Source of the DNA: Nocardia ignorata NBRC 108230
GTDB taxonomy: Bacteria > Actinomycetota > Actinomycetes > Mycobacteriales > Mycobacteriaceae
NCBI RefSeq assembly: GCF_001612905.1
Contig: NZ_BDBI01000012.1
Location: 124,001-188,000 of the forward strand
Direction of reading: 5' to 3'
DNA: 64,000 bases
Shown: in pieces, positions 49,222 through 57,356 of the stretch
Layout: the number at the start of each line of letters is the position of its first letter
How positions within the stretch are numbered: position 1 is the stretch's first letter
Notes under the pieces: model-generated
Told to the model about the DNA's origin: nothing
The model's database searches: none
What the model saw: the letters and a program-made list of their open reading frames with translations, nothing else
Program-made: the position numbers and the translations under genes

Positions 49222-50136
49222 ATGTCCGTTCCAGCCGACGCCGTGCGTGTGGTGAAGCTCGGCGCCCACATCGGTGCCCGCATCGACGGCATCCGCCTCG
49301 ATGGCGACCTCGATGTGCGTTCGGTCGACACCATTCGCGCCGCGCTCGCCGAACACAAGGTGATCTTCTTCCGCGGTCAGGAGCATCTGAGCGAGGACGG
49401 GCAGTACGAATTCGCCGAGCTCCTCGGTGCGCCGACCACCCCGCACCCCACGGTGACCTCGGCGGGGGCCAAGAGTCTGGCGATCGACTCGCATCAGACC
49501 AGGTCGAATGTGTGGCACACCGATGTCACGTTCGTCGACCGGGTGCCGAAGGCCTCGATCCTGCGGGCGGTGACGCTGCCCGAGTACGGCGGCACGACCA
49601 CCTGGGCGTCCACCGTCGCGGCGTACAACTCGCTGCCTGCCTCGCTGAAACTGCTCGCGGAGAATCTGCGCGCCAGGCACACCAATCGTTACGACTACGC
49701 GGCCGACGCGGTGGACCGAACCGATGATTTCGAACTGGCGTATCGGCGCGAATTCGAGTCGACGTATTTCGAGACCGAGCATCCGGTGGTGGAAGTGCAC
49801 CCGGAAACCGGTGAGCGTGCCCTGCTGCTCGGTTGCTTCGTGAAAGAGATCGTCGGCGTCTCCAGTAGCGAATCGCGGGCGTTGTTCCGGCTTTTCCAGG
49901 ATCGGGTGACGCGCCTCGAGCACACCACCCGCTGGAATTGGTCGCTCGGCGATGTCGCGATCTGGGACAACCGGGCCACCCAGCACTACGCCGTGGACGA
50001 TTACGACGGTGCGCATCGCAGGCTCACCCGGATCACGCTCGGCGGACCGGTCCCGGTCGGTGTCGACGGGCGGCCGAGCACGGTGATCGCGGGCGACGCG
50101 CGCGACTATGTCACCGCGCCCCACCGTGCGGCCTGA
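49222..50136 (+). CDS. TauD/TfdA-family Fe(II)/2-oxoglutarate dioxygenase
   Basis: A 304-residue dioxygenase. It has [25 protein letters not shown], the iron-binding HxD in [15 protein letters not shown], the second His in [14 protein letters not shown] and the 2-oxoglutarate-binding Arg in [10 protein letters not shown]. Family members hydroxylate taurine, alkylsulfonates, alkylsulfates or herbicides to free sulfur or cleave a side chain. ATG 49222 has GAAAGG upstream. It precedes an osmoprotectant-type ABC transporter by 100 bp on the same strand and may process what that system imports, which is an inference only. Confidence 0.88.
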   Translation: MSVPADAVRVVKLGAHIGARIDGIRLDGDLDVRSVDTIRAALAEHKVIFFRGQEHLSEDGQYEFAELLGAPTTPHPTVTSAGAKSLAIDSHQTRSNVWHTDVTFVDRVPKASILRAVTLPEYGGTTTWASTVAAYNSLPASLKLLAENLRARHTNRYDYAADAVDRTDDFELAYRREFESTYFETEHPVVEVHPETGERALLLGCFVKEIVGVSSSESRALFRLFQDRVTRLEHTTRWNWSLGDVAIWDNRATQHYAVDDYDGAHRRLTRITLGGPVPVGVDGRPSTVIAGDARDYVTAPHRAA

Positions 50137-50235
50137 CGCGAATCCGCCGTCGAGCGAGCGGTATCGGTTAGTCTGCGACCGCAGGTTTATCCGGCGATCG
50201 CGCGCGAATCGGTCCAGCCCGACGATGGGAATGCC

Positions 50236-50880
50236 GTGAATTTGTGGAGCTATATCCAGGGTCGGGGCGAGGTGCTGACCTTTCTCACCTATCAGCACGC
50301 GTCGCTGGCTTTCCAGACCGTGCTGGTGGGAACCGTTGTCGCGGTGCTGATCGCGGTGGCGGTGTACCGGCTGCCGCTGGCGTCGGCATTGACGCTCACG
50401 TCGAGCCGGGTGGCGTTGACGATTCCCTCGCTGGCGCTGTTGGCCCTGCTGCTCGTGCCGTTCGGGCTCGGTGTGGTTCCGTCGTTTCTGATGCTGGCGT
50501 TCTTCGCGGCGCTGCCGGTGATCGGTAATGCGATCGTCGGCCTGCGCTCGGTACCTGCCTCGGTGGTGGAGTCGGCGCGGGGGATCGGGTTGTCGCGGTG
50601 GCGGATTCTGCTCACCGTCGAGCTGCCGATCGCGTGGCCGGTGATCCTCACCGGTATCAGGGTGTCCACGCAGATGATCGTGGGCGTCGCTGCCATCGTC
50701 GCCTATGTGCTCGGTCCGGGACTCGGGTCGCTCATCTTCAACGGGCTGTCGCGGCTCGGCGGTGCCAACGCGCTCGAAATGGCGCTCACCGGAACCATTC
50801 TCATCGTTGTCGTCGCGTTGGTGTTCGACGCGCTCCTCGTCCTGCTCGGACGACTCACCATTGCCAAGGGGCTCTCATGA
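50236..50880 (+). CDS. glycine betaine/osmoprotectant ABC transporter permease
   Basis: A 214-residue permease with about six helices. It has the EAA-type loop VESARGIGLSRWRILLTVEL, which contacts the ATPase. The sequence SLALLALLLVPFGLGVVPSF and VGVAAIVAYVLGPGLGSLIF match OpuCB/ProW-like permeases. It starts at GTG 50236 and overlaps the ATPase gene by 4 bp. It is the first of four tightly coupled genes (permease, ATPase, permease, binding protein). The gene arrangement is that of Opu/YehZYXW importers for betaine, carnitine or choline. Confidence 0.9.
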   Translation: MNLWSYIQGRGEVLTFLTYQHASLAFQTVLVGTVVAVLIAVAVYRLPLASALTLTSSRVALTIPSLALLALLLVPFGLGVVPSFLMLAFFAALPVIGNAIVGLRSVPASVVESARGIGLSRWRILLTVELPIAWPVILTGIRVSTQMIVGVAAIVAYVLGPGLGSLIFNGLSRLGGANALEMALTGTILIVVVALVFDALLVLLGRLTIAKGLS

Positions 50881-52136
50881 CCACGGTGACCACCCCGTCC
50901 GAACGCGACGTGACCGGCGCGTCCATCGTCCTCGACTCGGTCGTGAAGCGGTACAAGGGGCAGGACAAGCCGGCCGTCGAGCGGCTGGACCTCGAGATCG
51001 AGGCGGGTGAGATCGTCGCCTTCGTCGGGCCGTCGGGCTGCGGGAAGACGACGACCCTGAAGATGATCAACCGGTTGATCGAGCCGACGGAGGGCCGGAT
51101 CTTCATCGGTGGACGGGATGTGACAAGGGAGGATCCGGACAAGCTCCGTCAGTCCATCGGTTATGTCATCCAGTCGGGTGGGCTGTTCCCGCACTGGTCG
51201 GTGGCCAAGAACATCGGGGCGATTCCCCGGGTGCTCGGCTGGGACAAGAAGCGCATCGCCGAGCGCACCGAATATCTGCTGGATCTGGTGGGTCTGGACT
51301 CGGCGACCTTCGCCGACCGGCTGCCCAAGGACATGTCCGGCGGCCAGCAGCAGCGTGTGGGTGTGGCGCGGGCACTCGCCGCGGATCCGCCGGTGCTGCT
51401 GATGGACGAACCGTTCGGCGCCGTCGATCCGATCACGCGAGTTCGCCTGCAGGACAGCCTGATCGCGATCCAGCACGAGCTGGGTAAGACCATCGTCGTC
51501 GTCACCCACGATTTCGAGGAGGCCACCAAGCTCGGCGACCGGGTGCTCATCCTGTCCGAGGGTGGGCATGTGGAGCAGTACGCGCGGCCCGAGGAGATCC
51601 TCACCGATCCGGCGACACCGTTCGTGGAGGAGTTCGTCGGATCGGGCGCGAAACTGGCGTATCTGACGGTGTCCCGGGTGGGTGATGTGGAGGTCGATCC
51701 GGTGACGACCGCGCGGATCGGTGAACCCGCCAAAGAGGTGATCGGCCGGGCGACTCGTGCCGGCCACACCTGGGTGGTTGTGGTCGACTCAGCGGGGCGG
51801 CCCCGTTCGTGGCCGTCGCTGCGTGAGGTGTCGAGCAAGCCGGAGGTGTCGGACTATCTGGATCGGCGGCTGCCGGTGGTCGCGCAGTCCTCCACGCTCA
51901 ACGACGCCCTCGACGCGATGCTCGCGGCGAGCCAGGGCGCCACGCTGGTCACCGACGGGCGAGGCAGGGTGGTCGGTTCGCTCAGTATCGGTGCGGTGAC
52001 CGACGTGATCCAGACCAAGCTGGCCGAGGCGCACAATGCCGAGGGCGAGACGTCCTACGAGACCTACGTCGATGGTTCGGATCCGACGCCGACCCCTGTT
52101 GTCGCCGCGGAGCCGGGGCCGGGTGATCCGGCGTGA
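50877..52136 (+). CDS. osmoprotectant ABC transporter ATP-binding protein
   Basis: A 419-residue ATPase. Walker A FVGPSGCGKTTTLKMI, Q-loop VIQSGGLFPHW, the signature MSGGQQQRVGVARAL, Walker B VLLMDEPFGAVD and H-loop VVVTHDFEEATK are all present. A C-terminal extension of about 150 residues has CBS-type beta strands (VVAQSSTLNDALDAMLAA, ATLVTDGRGRVVGSLSIGAV), the osmo-sensing CBS pair seen in OpuA/OpuC ATPases. It overlaps both flanking permease genes by 4 bp. The start ATG 50877 lies inside the stop of the previous gene. Confidence 0.92.
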   Translation: MTTVTTPSERDVTGASIVLDSVVKRYKGQDKPAVERLDLEIEAGEIVAFVGPSGCGKTTTLKMINRLIEPTEGRIFIGGRDVTREDPDKLRQSIGYVIQSGGLFPHWSVAKNIGAIPRVLGWDKKRIAERTEYLLDLVGLDSATFADRLPKDMSGGQQQRVGVARALAADPPVLLMDEPFGAVDPITRVRLQDSLIAIQHELGKTIVVVTHDFEEATKLGDRVLILSEGGHVEQYARPEEILTDPATPFVEEFVGSGAKLAYLTVSRVGDVEVDPVTTARIGEPAKEVIGRATRAGHTWVVVVDSAGRPRSWPSLREVSSKPEVSDYLDRRLPVVAQSSTLNDALDAMLAASQGATLVTDGRGRVVGSLSIGAVTDVIQTKLAEAHNAEGETSYETYVDGSDPTPTPVVAAEPGPGDPA

Positions 52137-52870
52137 AGCGGCTGCGCGCGTTGCCGATCGACGTGTGGTTCGAACCGTTGATCATCGCGGTGATCGGGAT
52201 CGGGTACCTGCTGTGGTACCGGGCGTCGACGTTCACCGCGACCGAGCAGGCGTCGCTGGGCTGGGCGAATCTGCGGACGACGATCGTCGAGCACGTGCGG
52301 CTCACCGTGGTGGCGACGCTGATCGTGGTCGCGGTCGCGATTCCGCTCGGCATCGCGCTGACCCGGCCCGCGTTGCGCAGGCTCGAGCCGCTGGCGGTGA
52401 ACGTCGCCAATATCGGGCAGGCCGCCCCGGCGGTGGGCCTGCTCGTGCTTTTCACGTTCTGGTTGGGGACCGGGTTCCGCACGGCGGTGGTCGGTTTGGT
52501 GGTCTATGCGATCCTGCCGATTCTGCAGAACACGATCGTCGGGTTGCGGCAGGTGGATCAGCGCACGATCGAGGCGTCGCGCGGGATCGGGTTCTCCGGG
52601 CTGCGGACGCTGGTGCAGGTGGAGTTGCCACTCGCGGTGCCGGTGATCCTGAACGGTGTGCGCACGGCGCTGGTGATCCTGGTCGGTACCGCGACCTTGA
52701 GCACGTTCATCGGTGCGACCAGTCTCGGGACGCTCATCACGACCGGTGTCACCTTGTTCCTGCCGAAGTTGCTCATCTCCGGTGCGGTGCTCGTCGGGCT
52801 GCTCGCGTTGATCATCGACTGGCTCGGCCGGCTCGTGGAGCTGGCCGCGACCCCGCGAGGTATCTCATGA
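52133..52870 (+). CDS. osmoprotectant ABC transporter permease 2
   Basis: A 245-residue permease with about six helices and the EAA-type loop IEASRGIGFSGLRTLVQVEL. The sequence AAPAVGLLVLFTFWLGTGFR and TATLSTFIGATSLGTLITTG matches OpuCD/ProW proteins. An additional N-terminal helix (PLIIAVIGIGYLLWY) is present. It overlaps its neighbours by 4 bp on both sides. Confidence 0.9.
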   Translation: MKRLRALPIDVWFEPLIIAVIGIGYLLWYRASTFTATEQASLGWANLRTTIVEHVRLTVVATLIVVAVAIPLGIALTRPALRRLEPLAVNVANIGQAAPAVGLLVLFTFWLGTGFRTAVVGLVVYAILPILQNTIVGLRQVDQRTIEASRGIGFSGLRTLVQVELPLAVPVILNGVRTALVILVGTATLSTFIGATSLGTLITTGVTLFLPKLLISGAVLVGLLALIIDWLGRLVELAATPRGIS

Positions 52871-53832
52871 GACGGCTGGTGTGCGCGCTGGTGGCGAGTG
52901 TTTCGCTGCTCGCCGGGTGTGGGCTGGTGAGCTCGTCGGGGACCTTCCACGACGCGAGCCTGCCCGGTGGCGATCGGCCGCTCGAGGGCGCGAAGCTGAC
53001 CGTGACATCGAAGAGTTTCACCGAGGGCGTGCTGCTGGGCAAGATCACCGCCACGTATCTGGCCGCGGCGGGCGCGTCGATCACGGATCTGACGGGTGCG
53101 CCGGGGTCGGCGTCGTCGCGGCAGGCGCAGCTCAACGGTGACGCGGATGTGCTGTGGGAGTACACGGGTACGGGGTGGGTGAACTACCACAACGAGACCG
53201 AGACGATCGTCGACCCGCAGGAGTTGTGGCAGCGGGTGCACGATGTGGAGAAGCGTGACCACGATCTGGAGTGGTTGGCGCCCGCGAATTTCAACGACAC
53301 CTATGCTTTCGCGGCCTCGACGCCGACGGCCGAACGGCTGGGGGTGCGGTCGTTGTCGGCGGTCGCGCAGCTGCCGGTGGCGGAGCGCACGTTCTGTGTC
53401 GACGACGAGTTCTTCAGTCGCTCGGACGGTTTCATCCCGATGCTGGCGAAGTACGGCATTCCCTACAACGATCCCAACGGGGTGCCCGCGGGCAATGTCA
53501 CCAGGATGGACGCGGGGGTCGTCTACACCGCGACCGCCAAGGGTGAGCCGTGCCGGTTCGGCATGGTCTACACCACCGACGGTCGGGTGAAGAACCTGAA
53601 TCTGGTTGTCCTGGAAGACGACAAGAAGTTCTTTCTGCCCTACAGCGGGACCGCTGTGGTGCGTGGTGCGGTGATCGAGGCGCATCCGCAGCTTCGTGCG
53701 CTGCTCGGCGCCATCTCCGAGCGGCTCACCGACGATCTGATGCGTGAGCTCAACGGTCGCGTGGACATCGACGGGGAGGACCCGGCCGATGTCGCCTACG
53801 AGTGGTTGAAGAGCGCGAACCTGATCGAGTAG
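52867..53832 (+). CDS. osmoprotectant ABC transporter substrate-binding lipoprotein
   Basis: A 321-residue lipoprotein. The signal is LVCALVASVSLLAGCG with the lipobox Cys near residue 18. The mature part is an OpuAC/ProX-like fold: LTVTSKSFTEGVLLGKITAT, DVLWEYTGTGWVNYH, LAPANFNDTYAFA and YTTDGRVKNLNLVVLEDDK. The aromatic box expected for quaternary ammonium ligands can be inferred from these Trp and Tyr residues, but the ligand is not certain. It completes the transporter and overlaps permease 2 by 4 bp. Confidence 0.91.
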   Translation: MRRLVCALVASVSLLAGCGLVSSSGTFHDASLPGGDRPLEGAKLTVTSKSFTEGVLLGKITATYLAAAGASITDLTGAPGSASSRQAQLNGDADVLWEYTGTGWVNYHNETETIVDPQELWQRVHDVEKRDHDLEWLAPANFNDTYAFAASTPTAERLGVRSLSAVAQLPVAERTFCVDDEFFSRSDGFIPMLAKYGIPYNDPNGVPAGNVTRMDAGVVYTATAKGEPCRFGMVYTTDGRVKNLNLVVLEDDKKFFLPYSGTAVVRGAVIEAHPQLRALLGAISERLTDDLMRELNGRVDIDGEDPADVAYEWLKSANLIE

Positions 53833-53841
53833 GCGCGCGGG

Positions 53842-54042
53842 TCAGAGGTGGTTGAGGCCGACCATCTTGGTCGCGGTGGCCATGGCGGCGGCCAGGCCGA
53901 GTGCGCCGAGAGCGGCGACGGCTAGGGATCCGGTGAGGGTCGTGAGACCGAACAAGAAGAACACGCAGGTGGCCAACATGATGGCGGTGCTGGTCAGATC
54001 CGTACTCGTCGTATTCGGTGTCCGATTACGTGAGTGGGTCAT
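53842..54042 (-). CDS. small two-helix membrane protein
   Basis: A 66-residue protein with a polar N-terminus (MTHSRNRTPNTTSTDLTSTA) and two hydrophobic helices (IMLATCVFFLFGLTTLTGSL and AVAALGALGLAAAMATATK). ATG 54042 is used; the frame continues upstream but without coding character. It converges with the binding-protein gene, 9 bp away. No family is recognised. Confidence 0.5.
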   Translation of the reverse strand: MTHSRNRTPNTTSTDLTSTAIMLATCVFFLFGLTTLTGSLAVAALGALGLAAAMATATKMVGLNHL

Positions 54043-54159
54043 ATCTTCATAGTTGCCAGGAACCGCGGTTACTAAACCGTTATTTTCGGTTCGATGTGCG
54101 AGTTTCGGCTGCTCCGGCCTGGGTAGCGCCACAGTGACCGCGAGAGAAAGGCTGTCGAG

Positions 54160-54582
54160 ATGCCGAAGACCACGAGCTCGGGCCGGGCGCGGACGTCGGA
54201 GCTGCCGAGCACTTTGCAGCGTTCCAGCGCCAAGGCACAGCGGACGTTCGCCAAGGCGCACGACGCGGCGCTGGACGAGTACGGCACCGAGGAACGCGCC
54301 AACCGGGTCGCCTACAGCGCGTTGAAGCACAGTTTCGAGAAGGTGGGGGATCACTGGGAGCCGAAAGGTACCAGGGGGCCGTCGGATTCGCGGGCTGCTT
54401 CCGGCGGGCGGACGCCGCGCGGTGAGAGCGCCGAAGGGGTGAACGCGAATGCGACCAAGAGTCACCTCATCGATGTCGCCGGGCGGTTGTCGATCACCGG
54501 AAGGTGGCGGATGACCAAGGAGGAACTGGTCGAGGCGATCGAGAAGGCCAACCGGCGTGCGACCGCGCGGGCTCGGTCCTGA
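54160..54582 (+). CDS. ChaB-domain protein with C-terminal Rho-N/SAP-like motif
   Basis: A 140-residue cytoplasmic protein. Residues 13-65 form a ChaB domain (LPSTLQRSSAKAQRTFAKAH, ERANRVAYSALKHSFEKVGD). The C-terminal 40 residues (SHLIDVAGRLSITGRWRMTK then EELVEAIEKANR) look like a Rho-N/SAP-type nucleic-acid-binding helix pair. ChaB was named for a link to cation transport regulation in E. coli, but its function is not established. ATG 54160 follows GAGAAAGG. A 1-bp gap separates it from the next gene, so the two are likely coupled. Confidence 0.85.
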   Translation: MPKTTSSGRARTSELPSTLQRSSAKAQRTFAKAHDAALDEYGTEERANRVAYSALKHSFEKVGDHWEPKGTRGPSDSRAASGGRTPRGESAEGVNANATKSHLIDVAGRLSITGRWRMTKEELVEAIEKANRRATARARS

Positions 54583-54583
54583 G

Positions 54584-54931
54584 ATGACCCGCGGCGCTGG
54601 TGACGACCAGGCATACGGCCGCGCCGTGCTCTACGGTGTGTGCGTGATCGGCTTCGCGGCGCTCGTCTTCGCCGCGGTGAACTTCTGGGCTGCGACACGC
54701 ACGAATTGTGCGGGCGCGCAGACTCACCTGTGCGATTCCCCGGCGCAGGCTGCCGTGATGATCGGTCCGTCGCTGGTGTTGCTGGCCGGTGGGATCGGTG
54801 CTTTCGTGCACACCTATCAGCGCTATCGCGACGGGCGGTCGTGGCGGGTGTGGCAGGGGGCAGGATGGTTCCTGTTCATCCTGATGACCGCGTATCTGAT
54901 GATTTCCGCTGGTACCACGGTGACCGGGTGA
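54584..54931 (+). CDS. three-helix membrane protein, unknown function
   Basis: A 115-residue protein. Hydrophobic helices are GRAVLYGVCVIGFAALVFAA, AAVMIGPSLVLLAGGIGAFV and GAGWFLFILMTAYLMISAG. An external loop between the first two has two Cys residues (TRTNCAGAQTHLCDSP) that may pair. ATG 54584 is directly after the ChaB gene stop. A longer start at 54557 would overlap that gene. No family is recognised. Confidence 0.65.
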   Translation: MTRGAGDDQAYGRAVLYGVCVIGFAALVFAAVNFWAATRTNCAGAQTHLCDSPAQAAVMIGPSLVLLAGGIGAFVHTYQRYRDGRSWRVWQGAGWFLFILMTAYLMISAGTTVTG

Positions 54932-54946
54932 CCAGTCCGGACGGCA

Positions 54947-54969
54947 CCGCAGGGCGGACGGCCCTGCGG
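54947..54969. terminator. hairpin terminator between convergent genes
   Basis: CCGCAGGGC (54947-54955) and GCCCTGCGG (54961-54969) form a perfect 9-bp stem with a 5-nt loop. It can serve the membrane protein gene on the plus strand and the small gene at 54981 on the minus strand. Confidence 0.7.
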
Positions 54970-54980
54970 CACCGATCGGG

Positions 54981-55163
54981 CTAGTTCTGCGGCAGACGTG
55001 AGGACTTCTGGCCGCCGGTTCGGGTGCGCGGCGGCTTCACGCCCTGCATGATGTCGTTCCACCACGACTGCAGTGGGCTCGGTTCGGGCCAGCTGACAAC
55101 GGTGGCGTCCGGCTCGGTCGCCGGTTCGGTGGTGTCGAAGACAGGATGATCGGAATAGCGCAT
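54981..55163 (-). CDS. small protein downstream of the STAS gene
   Basis: A 60-residue protein: MRYSDHPVFDTTEPATEPDA, then VVSWPEPSPLQSWWNDIMQG and a basic C-terminus (KPPRTRTGGQK). GAGGAAG lies 8 nt upstream of ATG 55163, so translation is well supported. It follows the STAS gene by 34 bp on the same strand. The Trp-rich, otherwise disordered sequence suggests a short binding peptide; no family is known. Confidence 0.6.
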   Translation of the reverse strand: MRYSDHPVFDTTEPATEPDATVVSWPEPSPLQSWWNDIMQGVKPPRTRTGGQKSSRLPQN

Positions 55164-55197
55164 TGCACAACTTCCTCGAGAGAACTGAACTGCTTCT

Positions 55198-55683
55198 TCA
55201 CTGATGTGTTGGGGTGCCCCGGTCGGGTTCGCGGTGTGTCCACACGCGCAGGTTCGGTCGGGGCGGATCGGTCGACGTCGAGATGACGTCGGCCAGGTCT
55301 GTGTGCAGGGTCAGCCACTGGGCGAGTCCGGCGGCGGTGATGATGCGGTCGACGACCGAAGGCGCGGCCTTGACCACGCTCACCCGGACGGTGTCGTGTT
55401 GCTGGGCGCGACAGGCCAGATCGATGATCGATCGGCACGACATGAAGGCGACCTCGTCGAGGTCGACGACCAACTGCCCGCCATTCGATGCTCTCTGGAA
55501 GGCGTCGTCGAGAAGGCGGCGCCAGCGGGTGATGGTGTAGGCGTCGATGTCGCCGCGCACGTACAGGAAGATTGCGTTCGATCGGGTCTCGATGTCGGCA
55601 CTCACGCGCGCCGACACATCCGGTGGTTCGCCGTCGAAGGCGGGTAGTTCGTATCGTCCTACGTGGCTGGAATGGGTGTTCAC
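55198..55683 (-). CDS. STAS-domain protein (anti-anti-sigma-like)
   Basis: A 161-residue protein with one STAS domain: IFLYVRGDIDAYTITRWRRL, GGQLVVDLDEVAFMSCRSII (the Ser/Cys turn that carries the phosphorylated Ser in antagonists), and VRVSVVKAAPSVVDRIITAA. It probably binds a serine-kinase anti-sigma factor. Such factors are not in this window. GTG 55683 is taken as start; the upstream open frame to 55776 is weaker. It lies head to head with the PAS-ANTAR gene, suggesting shared signalling. Confidence 0.8.
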   Translation of the reverse strand: MNTHSSHVGRYELPAFDGEPPDVSARVSADIETRSNAIFLYVRGDIDAYTITRWRRLLDDAFQRASNGGQLVVDLDEVAFMSCRSIIDLACRAQQHDTVRVSVVKAAPSVVDRIITAAGLAQWLTLHTDLADVISTSTDPPRPNLRVWTHREPDRGTPTHQ

Positions 55684-55873
55684 GAGTACTCGATTTCCTC
55701 GGCACCGGCAGGCCTCGCGCGCTGCGCCGACCGGTCCTGGATCCTCAAGATCGGCTGGTACTACCCATTTGAGCACGTCGGTACGCCGCTGTCATGGACT
55801 GTGACCGACTCGATGCCGAAATTCGGGACGCAGCCGTGACCTGTGCGCCGGCGCCGCGACCGCGCGGGCGGTG

Positions 55874-55888
55874 AATACTGAGGGCATG
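55874..55888 (+). promoter_or_regulatory. leaderless promoter -10 (AATACT)
   Basis: AATACT at 55874-55879 lies 6 nt before ATG 55886, matching GATACT at the paralogous gene (24622). Confidence 0.5.
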
Positions 55889-56566
55889 ACCGATCGGCGG
55901 GATGTGTCCTCCGACGAGCGCTTGCTCGTCGAGCGAGTCGTCGGTGTGGGCGATCCGTTGCGGGTGGGGTGGTTCCGGTACCGGTTCGGCACGCATCGGT
56001 GGGAGTGGTCCGACGAGGTCGCCGCGATGCACGGTTACCCGCCGGGGACCGTGCCGACGACGGATTTGCTGTTGTCGCACAAACATCCGCGTGATCGCGA
56101 CCGGCTCGAGGCGATGATCACCTCGGTGGAGGACGGTGGCGCGTTCTCGAGTCATCACCGCATCGTCGACACCGATGGCCAGGTCAAGGATGTGCTCGTG
56201 GTGTCGGAGCCGTGGCGCGACGACAGCGGCGCGGTGATCGGCACTGCCGGGTACTACATCGATGTATCCGAGACCGCCGAGGTGTTCCGGCGGGAGGCGC
56301 TCGACACGACGTTGCCGGGTGTGCTCGAGGCGCGGACGGTGATCGAGCAGGCCAAGGGCGCGTTGATGCTGGTGTACGCGATCAGCGCCGAACAGGCGTT
56401 CCGGGTGTTGCGGTGGCGCTCGCAGGAAACCAATGTCAAGTTGCGCACGATCGCGGAGCGGGTGGTCGCCGAGCTGCCGAAAGTGGCCGGTGACGAGGTG
56501 AAGTTGCGCAGCAGGCTGGACCATGTGCTGCTCACCGCGCACATGCCCGACTCTGTGAAGGAGTAG
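55886..56566 (+). CDS. PAS-ANTAR RNA-binding antiterminator (paralogue 2)
   Basis: A 226-residue protein, full-length homologue of the one at 24634. PAS domain: FRYRFGTHRWEWSDEVAAMH, LLLSHKHPRDRDRLEA, GTAGYYIDVSE. ANTAR domain: ARTVIEQAKGALMLVYAISA, AFRVLRWRSQETNVKLRTIA. It is expected to sense a signal through PAS and stop premature termination at target RNAs by binding two adjacent hairpins. The gene is leaderless and converges with the GAF-ANTAR pair. Confidence 0.9.
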   Translation: MTDRRDVSSDERLLVERVVGVGDPLRVGWFRYRFGTHRWEWSDEVAAMHGYPPGTVPTTDLLLSHKHPRDRDRLEAMITSVEDGGAFSSHHRIVDTDGQVKDVLVVSEPWRDDSGAVIGTAGYYIDVSETAEVFRREALDTTLPGVLEARTVIEQAKGALMLVYAISAEQAFRVLRWRSQETNVKLRTIAERVVAELPKVAGDEVKLRSRLDHVLLTAHMPDSVKE

Positions 56567-56576
56567 GGCGCCGTCC

Positions 56577-57356
56577 CTATCGGTCGATGTGTGGAGGTGC
56601 TACGGGCTCGTCGGGGATGTGCAGGGCAGGCGCGGCGCCCGGGTCGTCCGGGTTGGTGTTCTGGGCGTCGACGATGGCCGCCGCCTGTGCGGTCGAGGTG
56701 CTCTGGTGCGCGCGGGCGAGTTTGCGGAGCCGTGCGCGGGCGGCATCGAGATCGAGGTCGAAGTATTCGGCGAGGATGCCGACGGCTGTGGCGATGACGC
56801 TGGTGCCGTCGAGAACCGCTGCGACTGTGTCGGCGGTGGTGCTCACCCGGCCGTGTTCGGTTCCCATGGACAGGGCGATCGCGGTGAGGTCGGCCAGGAT
56901 CTGCCCGAAGTCGTTGGGGCGCTCATTGCCCCACGGTTCGTCGGCGTGGACGACGACCGAGCCGAGCGGCATTGTCATGGCTTTGACTGGGAATGCGCGC
57001 ACCGATCGCATACCGGCCGCGCGGGCGTGGTGACAGTAGCCGGGCCAGCGGACGCCCTCGTCGGGCTGGTCGATATCGGTGATCATGGCGACGGCACCGT
57101 CGCGTGCGCTGGCCAGCCCGGGGCCGCTGATGTGCAGGCGCGGGTCGGCGACGGTGTCTTCACGGGATGCTTCGGCGACGATCTGGATGCCGCTGCCGTC
57201 GGGGCGCTTGTCGAGCAGGATCACTGCGGCCGAGACAGCGTCGAAGCACTGGCAGGCGTGTTCGGCGACGGCGTGCAAGAGGGCGGGTACGTCGAAATCG
57301 GTGGCCAGTGTCGCGGTCAGATCCGCGACGGCGAGGCGGGTCCGCGCGGTGTTCAT
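56577..57356 (-). CDS. GAF-ANTAR transcription antiterminator (copy 2 of pair)
   Basis: A 259-residue protein. The GAF domain occupies residues 15-165 (TLATDFDVPALLHAVAEHAC, VSAAVILLDKRPDGSGIQIV, AAGMRSVRAFPVKAMTMPLG). The ANTAR domain is residues 180-240 (AVLDGTSVIATAVGILAEYF, AARARLRKLARAHQSTSTAQ). The C-terminus has a Pro/Asp tail. The GAF domain presumably binds a small ligand. It overlaps the upstream GAF-ANTAR gene by 4 bp; the two may form a heterodimer or act together. Confidence 0.87.
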   Translation of the reverse strand: MNTARTRLAVADLTATLATDFDVPALLHAVAEHACQCFDAVSAAVILLDKRPDGSGIQIVAEASREDTVADPRLHISGPGLASARDGAVAMITDIDQPDEGVRWPGYCHHARAAGMRSVRAFPVKAMTMPLGSVVVHADEPWGNERPNDFGQILADLTAIALSMGTEHGRVSTTADTVAAVLDGTSVIATAVGILAEYFDLDLDAARARLRKLARAHQSTSTAQAAAIVDAQNTNPDDPGAAPALHIPDEPVAPPHIDR

